Of a stretch of DNA of 64,000 nucleotides, positions 43,770-52,269 are shown in pieces. This DNA comes from Pinibacter aurantiacus (GTDB taxonomy: Bacteria; Bacteroidota; Bacteroidia; Chitinophagales; Chitinophagaceae): the NCBI RefSeq assembly GCF_019130065.1, contig NZ_JAHSPG010000018.1, positions 310,001 to 374,000 on the forward strand, read 5' to 3'. The position numbers and the translations under genes are program-made. The notes under the pieces were generated by a model. It ran no database searches. It was not told the origin of the DNA and saw only the letters and a list, made by a program, of their open reading frames with translations. How positions within the stretch are numbered: position 1 is the first letter of the stretch; each line of letters opens with the position of its first letter.

Positions 43770-45071
43770 ATGAAAAATATAGCGAGGTTATCTCTCAGCA
43801 TATCGACGGCAGTTCTTCTTTTTGCCGCTTGTTCAAAAAGTACTCCTGTTACCAACCCGAACGGAGGTAACAATGGTGGCAATAACGGAGGAAACAACGG
43901 AGGGACAAATCCGCCCGTAACCTGGCCGTCACCGGCAGGTGATGTGGTGGGCAAAATAACAGTGGGCTACCAGGGTTGGTTTGCCTGCATTGGTGATAAC
44001 TCGCCGATCAATGGTTGGTGGCACTGGACACAAGATTGGTCAAAGATTCCTTCTCCTACAAACAAAGGAATGGTATCATGGCCGGACATGAAGGAGTACA
44101 CCAAAAAATATCCAACCGCGTTTGCCAATTTGAATAGCGGCGAACCGGCAACTTTGTTTTCTTCTTACGACGACCAAACTGTAGACGTGCAGTTTTCCTG
44201 GATGAAAAATTATGGCATTGATTGTGCAGCTTTGCAACGTTTCAATCCCACCGGTGGTGAAGGCCCGATCCGTGATGCTGTTACAGTAAAAGTAAAAGCA
44301 GCCGCTGAAAAATACGGCGTAAAATTCTACATCATGTATGATGTGAGCGGTTGGACAAATATGCAAACAGAAATGAAGACTGACTGGAAGAACAAAATGA
44401 AAGCCTATACAGCTTCTTCTATGTATGCAAAACAAAACGGCAAACCAGTAGTTTGTATCTGGGGCTTTGGCTTCAACGATAACAATCACAACTTCTCAGT
44501 GGCGCAATGCCTGGATGTAATTCAGTTTTTTAAAGACCAGGGCTGCTACGTAATTGGCGGCGTTCCTACGCACTGGCGCGACCAGAACAGCGACTCGAGA
44601 GCTGCTTTCATTAGCGTTTACAAAGCATTCAACATGCTTTCACCATGGATGGTGGGACGTATGGGCACCATTGTGGATGAAGATAATTTTTATGCAAATG
44701 TGAATACGCCTGACCTTGCTTATTGCAAGCAATACGGCATCGATTACCAACCCTGCGTATTGCCGGGTGACCTGCAATCAGGACACCGCAAGCACGGCGA
44801 TTTCATGTGGAGACAATTTTACAACATGTGTAAATTGGGTGTGCAGGGAATCTATATTTCCATGTTTGACGAATACAACGAAAGCAACCAGATTGCAAAA
44901 ACAGCCGCAACACAAGCAGATATACCTGCGGGATCAGGTTTCTTAGCATTGGATGAAGACGGAACAGCATGTTCTTCAGACTACTATTTACGCCTCACAA
45001 ACGATGGTGGTAAAATGTTGAAGAAAACCATTCCGCTGACGTCTACGAGACCAACGAAACCTGTCGAGTAG
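43770..45071 (+). CDS. GH71/GH99-like glycoside hydrolase lipoprotein
   Basis: A 433-residue lipoprotein (MKNIARLSLSISTAVLLFAAC). A Gly/Asn linker of GGNN repeats (about 32-46) leads to a TIM-barrel-like domain: VGYQGWFACIGD, GMVSWPDMKEY, LFSSYDDQTVDVQFSWMKNYGIDCAALQRF, YIMYDVSG, VCIWGFGFNDNNHN, VIGGVPTHWRD and GIYISMFDEYNESNQI. These strands match the family annotated as GH71/99-like, related to endo-alpha-mannanases and alpha-1,3-glucanases. The conserved D/E in SMFDEYNE is a candidate catalytic pair. The same domain recurs as the C-terminal part of the fusion at 47087. The substrate is unknown. Confidence 0.82.
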   Translation: MKNIARLSLSISTAVLLFAACSKSTPVTNPNGGNNGGNNGGNNGGTNPPVTWPSPAGDVVGKITVGYQGWFACIGDNSPINGWWHWTQDWSKIPSPTNKGMVSWPDMKEYTKKYPTAFANLNSGEPATLFSSYDDQTVDVQFSWMKNYGIDCAALQRFNPTGGEGPIRDAVTVKVKAAAEKYGVKFYIMYDVSGWTNMQTEMKTDWKNKMKAYTASSMYAKQNGKPVVCIWGFGFNDNNHNFSVAQCLDVIQFFKDQGCYVIGGVPTHWRDQNSDSRAAFISVYKAFNMLSPWMVGRMGTIVDEDNFYANVNTPDLAYCKQYGIDYQPCVLPGDLQSGHRKHGDFMWRQFYNMCKLGVQGIYISMFDEYNESNQIAKTAATQADIPAGSGFLALDEDGTACSSDYYLRLTNDGGKMLKKTIPLTSTRPTKPVE

Positions 45072-45083
45072 CCCAAATGATTG

Positions 45084-45154
45084 AATAACTGAATAACTGA
45101 ATAACTGAGTTATGTTTGCACCTAAAACATCAATTATTCAGTTACTCAGTTATT
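45084..45154. repeat. Octamer inverted repeat directly before the third GH43 gene
   Basis: AATAACTG units (45084-45108) and their reverse complement (TTATTCAGTTACTCAGTTATT, about 45134-45154) enclose about 25 bases. The right arm ends 3 bases before the ATG at 45158, so the ribosome-binding region of that gene lies in the stem. Confidence 0.8.
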
Positions 45155-45157
45155 AAT

Positions 45158-46879
45158 ATGACCATCATGAAAAGTATTTTCTTCATTCTTGGAGCAATGG
45201 TAGTTTTCAGCAACACACATGCACAAGGGAAAACGCCTGCTACGACAATTTGCAATCCCGTAAACCTTAGTTATCGCTTTTGCCTGGACACCCCTTCCAG
45301 GAGAGAGGCCGCCGATCCCTCGATGATTTTATTTAAAGGAGAATATTATTTGTTCGCTTCAAAATCAGGCGGATATTTTCATTCAACGGATCTTGTCAAA
45401 TGGGACCTTATTAAAAGCAATATTTTACCGCTGGAAGATTATGCACCAACTGCAGTAGTGGTTGATGATGAAATTTATTTCAACGCTTCCGGAAATGCCT
45501 CGCACAAAATTTATAAAACCAAAGACCCCAAAACTGATAGCTGGGAATTGGTGACGGACAAGTTTCCTATTTCTACAACTGATCCCATGTTGTTTCTCGA
45601 TGACGATCATCGTTTGTATTACTATTATGGTTGTTCAGACAAGGAGCCTTTACATGCGGTAGAACTTGATCTGCACAACAATTTGCAACCAATAGGAAAA
45701 GCCGTGAATACCATTTACGCGAACACTGCAAAATATGGATGGGAGAGACCCGGCGATTACAACGACGGCACAGCCGCTCCATGGATGGAAGGTTCGTGGA
45801 TGAATAAATACAATGGCAAATATTATTTGCAATATGCCTGCCCCGGTACACAGTTTAAAAGCTACGCCGATGGTTTGTATGTCTCAGACAAACCGCTTGG
45901 GCCATTTGTATTGAGCAAAAACAATCCCTTTGCCTACAAGCCGGAAGGCTTTGCAACTGGCGCGGGACATGGCAGCACATTTAAAGATAAATATGGTAAC
46001 TACTGGCACATAGGCACCGTTACCATTTCAGTAAAACACATGTTCGAAAGACGCTTGTCACTGTTTCCTGTTTTCTTTGATAAAGACGGCGAAATGACCG
46101 CGTACACCGGCTTTGGCGATTACCCGATGTTAGTTCCATCGAAAAAAATAACGAAACCTGCAGAACTGTTTCCCGGTTGGATGTTGCTTTCGTACAACAA
46201 GAAAGTGACGACTTCCTCTTCTTTGAACGATCACCAACCACAAGCCGCAACAGACGAAGACATAAGAACATGGTGGAGTGCAGCAACAAATAGCAAAGGC
46301 GAATTTATAACCGTTGATCTTGGCAGTGTTGAGACTGCTCAGGCAATTCAAATCAATTTCGCCGAACAGAATACTTCCATACTGGGTCGCACGGAAAATA
46401 TGGCATATCAATACAACCTGGAGTATTCCGCCGACAACAAAAACTGGAAAACAATTGTGGACAAATCGCAAAACAATGCCGATGCTCCACATGACTATAT
46501 ACAACTTCAAAGCCCATTGCAATTGCGCTATGTGAGACTAACGAACATCCAAGTTCCTTCAGGAAAGTTCGCAGTGTCCGACCTGCGAGTGTTTGGGAAA
46601 GCGAATGTAAAAGCAGCGAAAGAAGTTATATCATTCAACATAGAAAGAGACAAGGACAGAGCCATTGTAAGACTTACATGGAACAAAGATGTAAACGCAA
46701 CGGGTCATAACATCCGTTTTGGAACGGATAAAAACAAGTTGTACGAAAACTATATTGTTTACGGAAAAAATGAAATAATAATAAGAAGCCTGAATGCTGA
46801 TTTGCCGTATTATTTTTCGATCGATGCATTTAATGAAGCAGGCGTTGTTAGTGGAGGGGGCGTGAAGGAGGTCAGATAG
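45158..46879 (+). CDS. Family 43 glycosidase with C-terminal F5/8 type C (discoidin) domain
   Basis: A 573-residue exported protein (signal MTIMKSIFFILGAMVVFSNTHAQ). A GH43 five-bladed domain covers about 45-340: REAADPSMILFKGEYYLFASKSGG (general base Asp53), ISTTDPMLFLDDDHRLYYYYG and the acid candidate in PWMEGSWMNKYNGKYYLQYA. A discoidin-like domain follows at about 350-490 (ATDEDIRTWWSAATNSKGEFITVDLGSVETAQAIQINF, RYVRLTNIQVPSGKFAVSDLRVFG), then a short fibronectin-like tail (DRAIVRLTWNKDVNATGHNIRFG). The discoidin domain probably binds sugar. Starts at 45158 or 45167. Part of the PUL. Confidence 0.86.
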   Translation: MTIMKSIFFILGAMVVFSNTHAQGKTPATTICNPVNLSYRFCLDTPSRREAADPSMILFKGEYYLFASKSGGYFHSTDLVKWDLIKSNILPLEDYAPTAVVVDDEIYFNASGNASHKIYKTKDPKTDSWELVTDKFPISTTDPMLFLDDDHRLYYYYGCSDKEPLHAVELDLHNNLQPIGKAVNTIYANTAKYGWERPGDYNDGTAAPWMEGSWMNKYNGKYYLQYACPGTQFKSYADGLYVSDKPLGPFVLSKNNPFAYKPEGFATGAGHGSTFKDKYGNYWHIGTVTISVKHMFERRLSLFPVFFDKDGEMTAYTGFGDYPMLVPSKKITKPAELFPGWMLLSYNKKVTTSSSLNDHQPQAATDEDIRTWWSAATNSKGEFITVDLGSVETAQAIQINFAEQNTSILGRTENMAYQYNLEYSADNKNWKTIVDKSQNNADAPHDYIQLQSPLQLRYVRLTNIQVPSGKFAVSDLRVFGKANVKAAKEVISFNIERDKDRAIVRLTWNKDVNATGHNIRFGTDKNKLYENYIVYGKNEIIIRSLNADLPYYFSIDAFNEAGVVSGGGVKEVR

Positions 46880-46884
46880 TTGAG

Positions 46885-47064
46885 AGTGGAGAATGGAGAG
46901 TTGAGAGTTAATTGAAAGTTGAAAGTTGAAAATTGTAGGGGCGAATCGCATTCGCCCTTTCGCACCATCACGATCTCCGAAACAGTGAACAATGCCGCTA
47001 TCATATCCGGGCAAATCAGCTTAATCAGTGTCATCCCCGTCCGAACGGCTTCAGCCGGACGGGT
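46885..47064. repeat. Mixed repeats with AGGGGCGAAT..ATTCGCCCT palindrome, copy 2, and CCGTCCG hairpin
   Basis: GAGAGTT words (46880-46910) and TTGAAAGTT words (46911-46932) run into the palindrome GGGGCGAATCGCATTCGCCC (about 46937-46956). A stem CCCGTCCG...CGGACGGG (47038-47063) follows, ending about 14 bases before the first possible start of the fusion gene. It could limit translation of the fusion mRNA. Confidence 0.7.
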
Positions 47065-47086
47065 GTGTGCAAAAAAAATGACCAAC

Positions 47087-49663
47087 ATGAAAAGGATATT
47101 AACCAGCGCATTGTTCCTCTTAAGCATTGCCATGCAAGCCCAGGTGAAACGCATCACCTGCATTGGTGCCAGCATCACAGAAGGAGCGAGGATCGAGAAT
47201 CCAAAAGAAAATTCATTTCCCGGCCAGCTACAGGCCCTACTTGGGAAAACTTATGTCGTCAATAATTTTGGCGTAAGCAGCACCACCATGTTAAAGCATG
47301 GCAACTATCCGTACTGGAGCACGGATGCTTACAAAGCGGCACTACAAAGCAATCCCGACATTGTTTTCATTGATCTCGGCGGCAACGATGCAAAAGCCAT
47401 CAATCGTCCTTTTTACAATGAATTAACGCAGGATACACGCGACATGATCCGCTCTTTTACTTCATTGCCCACTCATCCAAGAGTGATTGTGCTGTTGCCT
47501 TTTAAATCGTTTGAAACAGATACCATGCAGATCTGGGACAAAACAATTGTAGAAGAGGTGACACCGCGCGTTCAAAAGGCAGCTTATGAAGAAGGCGTTG
47601 AACTGCTCGATATTCATTCACTGCTTACTGATAAACCTGAATTGTTTCCTGATAAAATCCATCCAAATAAAGACGGCGCAGGAATTGTTGCTAAAAGATT
47701 ATTTCAACAGATCACACAAAACATGGATGCGCAGTTTGATCTGTTTAAAAATTTTAAGCAACCATACACAACAACTGATTTCAAAGGGTATGCCTGTGCT
47801 GAATTTAAAATTGACGGTCACGACTGCAAAGTCGTAAAACCTAAACGTGTTGCGAAAAATGCACCGTGGATATGGCGAGCAAGATTCTGGGCACATGAAC
47901 CGCAGACAGATATAGCACTGCTGGAGCGCGGCTTTCATCTTATCTACTGTGATGTTGCAGAACTGATGGGCAACAAAGTTGCGATAGATACATGGAACAA
48001 ACTGTATGCATTGCTTCACAAAGCGGGCCTGGGTCAGAAAGGAGTACTGGAAGGCATGAGTCGAGGTGGTGTGTATGCGCTCAACTGGGCCGCTGTAAAC
48101 CCTGATAAAGTAAGTGCTGTTTATGTTGACAACCCGTTGCTCGATTGCAAAGTATTAGCAAGAGATATGGACAAAGACATCAGCCAGATGACGAAGGATT
48201 TTATGGCTGCTTATAATCTGAAAAACAAAGCAGACATTCAAAACTTTAAAGGAAGCCCGATCGACAAAACAAAAGCAATTGCAAAAGGACATTATCCCAT
48301 TCTGATACTTTGTGCAGAGAACGATGAATATGTTCCGCCCGGAGAACAAGCCATACCATTCGAAAACAAAATAAAGGCAGAAGGTGGCGAAATAAAGGTT
48401 GTTATTAAAAAAGGATTTAAGCATCACCCACATAGTTTTCCAAATCCAACACAAATTGTCGACTTCATATTGCATGCAGTTGATAAAGATTTCTATATTG
48501 CCGAAAGAAAATACGACTCGTATAAAACACTAGTGATGGCAGGTTACCAGGGTTGGTTCAGCGCACCTGGTGATGGAGCTGACAGAGGCTGGTATCATTA
48601 CCTTGGTCGCGAAGGTTTTCATCCCGGCTCAACGAAAGTAGATATGTGGCCGGATGTTTCGGAGTATGACAAGGTCTATAAAACAGAATTCAGGTTTGCA
48701 AATGATAGCCCTGCATATGTTTTCAGTTCGTATGATGAATCATCGGTAAATACACATTTTCGCTGGATGCGAGAATATGGTATTGATGGTGTGTTTGTGC
48801 AGCGGTTTGTGGCCGAGATAAAAAGAGAAAAAAGTTATAATCAATTAAACAAAGTTTTCAACTCGGCCATTCATGCAGCGAACATAAACAACCGCGCCAT
48901 TAGCATCATGTATGACCTGAGCGGCATGGAGCCCGGCGATGAACAATTGGTGCTGAAGGATATTGATTACATCGCGTCAACCTATGACATCAAAGAAAGA
49001 AAGACAAATACGTCGTACTTGTTTCATAATGGCAAACCGTTGGTAGCAGTTTGGGGTGTTGGTTTTAACGACAAAAGAAGATATGGTTTTAGAGAGGCTG
49101 AGATCATTATTGATGCACTGATTCAAAAAGGATTCAGCGTGCTGATAGGAGTGCCAACACATTGGCGCAAATTGGAAATGGATGCGATCAATGACACTAC
49201 ACTTCATCATCTCATTCGCAAATGTGATGTGGTGATGCCGTGGTTTGTGGGACGTTATAACGAAAATACTTTTGCGCCCTTTGCTCAATTAGTGAAAGAA
49301 GATATTGCATGGTGCAAGGAAAATAAAGTGGATTATGCACCGCTGGCTTTTCCCGGATTTTCATGGTTGAACATGGCGAAGAATTCAAAACCGATTCCCA
49401 GGAATCGCGGAAGTTTTTACTGGAAGCAATTTTCGAGCTACATCGGAAGCGGTGCCGAAATGCTTTACCTCGCCATGTTTGACGAGATAGACGAAGGAAC
49501 CGCCATCTTTAAATGCGCGACCGAAGTGCCTGTTGGGCCGAGTCCATTCGTAGCAATTGATAGTGATCTTGGCAGTGATTATTATTTGTGGCTCGCAGGT
49601 CAGGCAACGAAAATGCTGAGGAAAGAGGTGCCGTTTACGGAGAAAATACCGAAGAGGAATTGA
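47087..49663 (+). CDS. Three-domain fusion: SGNH esterase, alpha/beta hydrolase and GH71/99-like domain
   Basis: An 858-residue exported protein (signal MKRILTSALFLLSIAMQAQ). Domain 1 (about 20-212) is an SGNH/GDSL hydrolase: block I CIGASITEG (Ser29), block III GGND (98-101) and block V DKIHP (Asp189, His192). Domain 2 (about 225-465) is an alpha/beta hydrolase: nucleophile Ser325 in EGMSRGG, Asp413 in CAENDEYVPP and a His in GFKHHPHSF. Domain 3 (about 482-845) is the GH71/99-like domain also encoded alone at 43770 (MAGYQGWFSAPGDGADRGWY, MWPDVSEY, VFSSYDESS, WGVGFNDKRR, GVPTHWR, LAMFDEIDEG). Both esterase triads look intact. It could remove acyl groups while the third domain cuts the chain. 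The start at 47087 is chosen at the signal peptide. Confidence 0.88.
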   Translation: MKRILTSALFLLSIAMQAQVKRITCIGASITEGARIENPKENSFPGQLQALLGKTYVVNNFGVSSTTMLKHGNYPYWSTDAYKAALQSNPDIVFIDLGGNDAKAINRPFYNELTQDTRDMIRSFTSLPTHPRVIVLLPFKSFETDTMQIWDKTIVEEVTPRVQKAAYEEGVELLDIHSLLTDKPELFPDKIHPNKDGAGIVAKRLFQQITQNMDAQFDLFKNFKQPYTTTDFKGYACAEFKIDGHDCKVVKPKRVAKNAPWIWRARFWAHEPQTDIALLERGFHLIYCDVAELMGNKVAIDTWNKLYALLHKAGLGQKGVLEGMSRGGVYALNWAAVNPDKVSAVYVDNPLLDCKVLARDMDKDISQMTKDFMAAYNLKNKADIQNFKGSPIDKTKAIAKGHYPILILCAENDEYVPPGEQAIPFENKIKAEGGEIKVVIKKGFKHHPHSFPNPTQIVDFILHAVDKDFYIAERKYDSYKTLVMAGYQGWFSAPGDGADRGWYHYLGREGFHPGSTKVDMWPDVSEYDKVYKTEFRFANDSPAYVFSSYDESSVNTHFRWMREYGIDGVFVQRFVAEIKREKSYNQLNKVFNSAIHAANINNRAISIMYDLSGMEPGDEQLVLKDIDYIASTYDIKERKTNTSYLFHNGKPLVAVWGVGFNDKRRYGFREAEIIIDALIQKGFSVLIGVPTHWRKLEMDAINDTTLHHLIRKCDVVMPWFVGRYNENTFAPFAQLVKEDIAWCKENKVDYAPLAFPGFSWLNMAKNSKPIPRNRGSFYWKQFSSYIGSGAEMLYLAMFDEIDEGTAIFKCATEVPVGPSPFVAIDSDLGSDYYLWLAGQATKMLRKEVPFTEKIPKRN

Positions 49664-49711
49664 AAACTTATTGTCAGTTAGAGTAGCTGTTCGAGAAATT
49701 AATGGAGTATT

Positions 49712-49807
49712 GCTTGTCATCCCGACGAAGGAGGGATCTGGGTTTAACACTAGCGAACACTACGCGAAAATGAGCACTCAGATCCCCCCTTCGTCGGGAT
49801 GAGAAGC
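49712..49807. repeat. 29-bp inverted repeat (TCATCCCGACGAAGGAGGGA family), copy 2
   Basis: Arms 49712-49740 and 49779-49807 differ at two positions and enclose 38 bases, the same spacing as the copy at 14980-15075 although the loop sequence differs. It lies between two co-directed PUL genes. Confidence 0.9.
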
Positions 49808-49883
49808 AGTCTTTTTTTACAGATTGCCGGGTCGCTATCAAACGAACAACAAACTACTATAACAAACAACTTAGAAATTAATA

Positions 49884-52097
49884 ATGAACCACAAACACTT
49901 GCTAGCTGTTTTTGCATCACTCCTTATGCTTTCAGGGCACGCGCAAACTCCCGTTTATAAAAACACTTCTTATTCCTTTGAAGACAGGGCAAAAGACCTA
50001 GTGAAAAGAATGACGCTGGAAGAGAAGGTCAGCCAGATGATGAATAAATCTGAGGCAATTGACAGATTGGATGTTCCTGCTTACAACTGGTGGAACGAAG
50101 GCCTGCACGGTGTAGGAAGATCAGGTAAGCACGTAACAGTGTTTCCCCAAGCAATAGGTTTAGCTGCAACATTTGATAAACAAGCGATGTTTAAAACCGC
50201 TGATATCGTTTCAACAGAAGCGAGAGCCGTGCATCATGCTTATGAGAGAAAAGGTTCGAGAGATATCTACCAGGGCTTAACTTTCTGGACACCTAACATC
50301 AATATTTTCAGGGACCCAAGATGGGGAAGAGGACAGGAGACCTATGGTGAAGATCCTTATCTGACGGCACAAATGGGCACGCAATTGGTAAAAGGTTTCC
50401 AGGGAAATGATCCTAAATATTTGAAGATAACTGCCTGCGCAAAACACTTTGCCATTCACAGCGGGCCCGAAAATACGAGGCATTCATTTAACGTGGCAGT
50501 TAGCAACTACGATCTTGCAGATACTTATTTGCCAGCCTTTCATGATTTGGTGGTCGATGCAAAAGTTGCTTCAGTAATGTGTGCTTACAACGCATTTGGC
50601 GGACAACCATGCTGCGGCAATGATCTACTGATGACAAACATTTTGTACAACAAATGGAAGTTCCACGGTTATGTTACTTCTGATTGCGGAGCGATAGATG
50701 ATTTTTTTAAAGGTCACAAAACAAGCACCGATGCTACCGCTGCGGCTGCAGATGCTGTGATTCACGGAACTGATGTTGAATGTGGGCACACTTATACAAC
50801 CCTCGTAAATGCTGTAAAGCAAGGGTTGATTAGCGAAAGCAAAATAGATGAATCGGTGCAACACCTGTTTGAAATAAGGTTCCGACTGGGCATGTTCGAT
50901 CCAGCTTCAATGGTGAGTTACAGCACCATTCCCGAATCGGTATTGGAAAGTGCTCCTCATAAAGCACAAGCTTTGTTAATGGCAAGAGAGTCAATCGTGT
51001 TGTTGAAGAACGCCAACAATTTATTGCCACTGTCAAAGTCTGTTAAAAAGATTGCCGTGCTTGGCCCAAATGCAAATGACAGCATTGCAGTGTTGGGAAA
51101 TTACAATGGCTTTCCTACAAAGACGACAACTGTTTTGCAAGGCATAAAAGATAAACTGGGAAATGCCGCCGAGGTAACATTTGAAACAGGAACAGATTTC
51201 GTTACCAACAAAGAGAATGTCGACTTCACGGCGATTGCAAACAAAGTGAAGGATGCTGACGTGATCGTCTTCGTTGGCGGCATCACGCCTTCATTGGAAG
51301 GAGAGGAAATGCCTGTAAAAATTGAAGGTTTTGAAGGCGGCGACAGAACATCCATTGATCTGCCTCATGTGCAAACTGCTTTTCTAAAGGCATTGAAAGC
51401 AACAGGAAAACCAGTTGTTTTTGTAATGATGACCGGTAGTGCGTTGGCAACTCCGTGGGAAGCTGAAAATATTCCCGCGATCGTGAATGCATGGTATGGC
51501 GGCCAGGCAACCGGCGAGGCTGTTGCGGATGTATTGTTTGGCGATTACAATCCTGCGGGACGTTTGCCTGTTACTTTTTATAAATCAACTGATCAATTGC
51601 CCTCATTTACTGACTATAGCATGAACAACCGCACGTATCGCTATTTCTCTGGCGAGCCTTTATTTGGTTTTGGTTATGGATTAAGCTATACAACGTTTGC
51701 TTACTCAAACTTTGTTGTTCCTTCTTCCGTTGCAACAGGCAAATCTGTTACAGTGAGCGTTGATGTTCAAAATACAGGTAAGACAGATGGTGATGAGGTG
51801 GTTGAATTGTACATAAAACATGGCGCAGGTTCGAAAGCGCCGATCCACGCGCTGGAAGGTTTTGAACGCATTCATTTGAAAGCAGGAGAAAAGAAAACGG
51901 TGAAGTTCACTTTACAAGCAAGACAATTGTCAATTGTTGATGATAAAGGCACGAGAGTGCAGGTGCCGGAAAAATTACAACTGTTTGTAGGTGGGCAACA
52001 ACCAACAGTCGCAGCTTTGAGCGGCAAAAAAGTAATTACTAAAACTATAGACACAAAAGGAAGCAAGCTCGTTGTTGAGGACTTGGGATTACACTAA
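49884..52097 (+). CDS. Glycoside hydrolase family 3 (beta-xylosidase/beta-glucosidase type)
   Basis: A 737-residue exported protein (signal ending GHA-QTP, about residue 20). The N-terminal GH3 TIM barrel carries NWWNEGLHGVGRSG, DPRWGRGQETYGEDPYL, ACAKHFAIHSGPENTRH and the nucleophile Asp267 in YVTSDCGAID. The (alpha/beta)6 domain follows (IAVLGPNANDSIAVLGNYNG, VIVFVGG, and the segment SLEGEEM that often holds the acid/base). The C-terminal FnIII-like domain is at about 640-710 (VSVDVQNTGKTDGDEVVELYIKH, LEGFERIHLKAGEKKTVKF). NWWNEGLHG and TSDCGAID are characteristic of the beta-xylosidase branch, though beta-glucosidase activity cannot be excluded. Confidence 0.9.
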   Translation: MNHKHLLAVFASLLMLSGHAQTPVYKNTSYSFEDRAKDLVKRMTLEEKVSQMMNKSEAIDRLDVPAYNWWNEGLHGVGRSGKHVTVFPQAIGLAATFDKQAMFKTADIVSTEARAVHHAYERKGSRDIYQGLTFWTPNINIFRDPRWGRGQETYGEDPYLTAQMGTQLVKGFQGNDPKYLKITACAKHFAIHSGPENTRHSFNVAVSNYDLADTYLPAFHDLVVDAKVASVMCAYNAFGGQPCCGNDLLMTNILYNKWKFHGYVTSDCGAIDDFFKGHKTSTDATAAAADAVIHGTDVECGHTYTTLVNAVKQGLISESKIDESVQHLFEIRFRLGMFDPASMVSYSTIPESVLESAPHKAQALLMARESIVLLKNANNLLPLSKSVKKIAVLGPNANDSIAVLGNYNGFPTKTTTVLQGIKDKLGNAAEVTFETGTDFVTNKENVDFTAIANKVKDADVIVFVGGITPSLEGEEMPVKIEGFEGGDRTSIDLPHVQTAFLKALKATGKPVVFVMMTGSALATPWEAENIPAIVNAWYGGQATGEAVADVLFGDYNPAGRLPVTFYKSTDQLPSFTDYSMNNRTYRYFSGEPLFGFGYGLSYTTFAYSNFVVPSSVATGKSVTVSVDVQNTGKTDGDEVVELYIKHGAGSKAPIHALEGFERIHLKAGEKKTVKFTLQARQLSIVDDKGTRVQVPEKLQLFVGGQQPTVAALSGKKVITKTIDTKGSKLVVEDLGLH

Positions 52098-52114
52098 TTG
52101 CTCTGCATTTTTTT

Positions 52115-52227
52115 CACCACTAAGGCACTAAGGACACAAGGTTCACTAAGGATCTCTGAATACTAGAGACTGTCATAAATATAAGGCACCTCTTAGTGAA
52201 ACTTAGTGTCCTTAGTGCCTTAGTGGT
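52115..52227. repeat. Inverted repeat of the CACTAAG family, copy 2
   Basis: Left arm 52115-52151 (CACCACTAAGGCACTAAGGA) and right arm 52190-52227 (CCTTAGTGCCTTAGTGGT at the end) are near reverse complements and enclose about 40 bases. It lies between the GH3 and GH31 genes, both on the plus strand, about 40 bases before the GH31 start. Confidence 0.87.
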
Positions 52228-52269
52228 AGCTCTTGAATCCCTCACTATAATGACTAATCGTTTAAACTT

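Noticed and set aside
46919-49663. Fusion gene starting at 46919
   Set aside because: The extra 56 residues are translated from intergenic repeats and lie before a good signal peptide at 47087.
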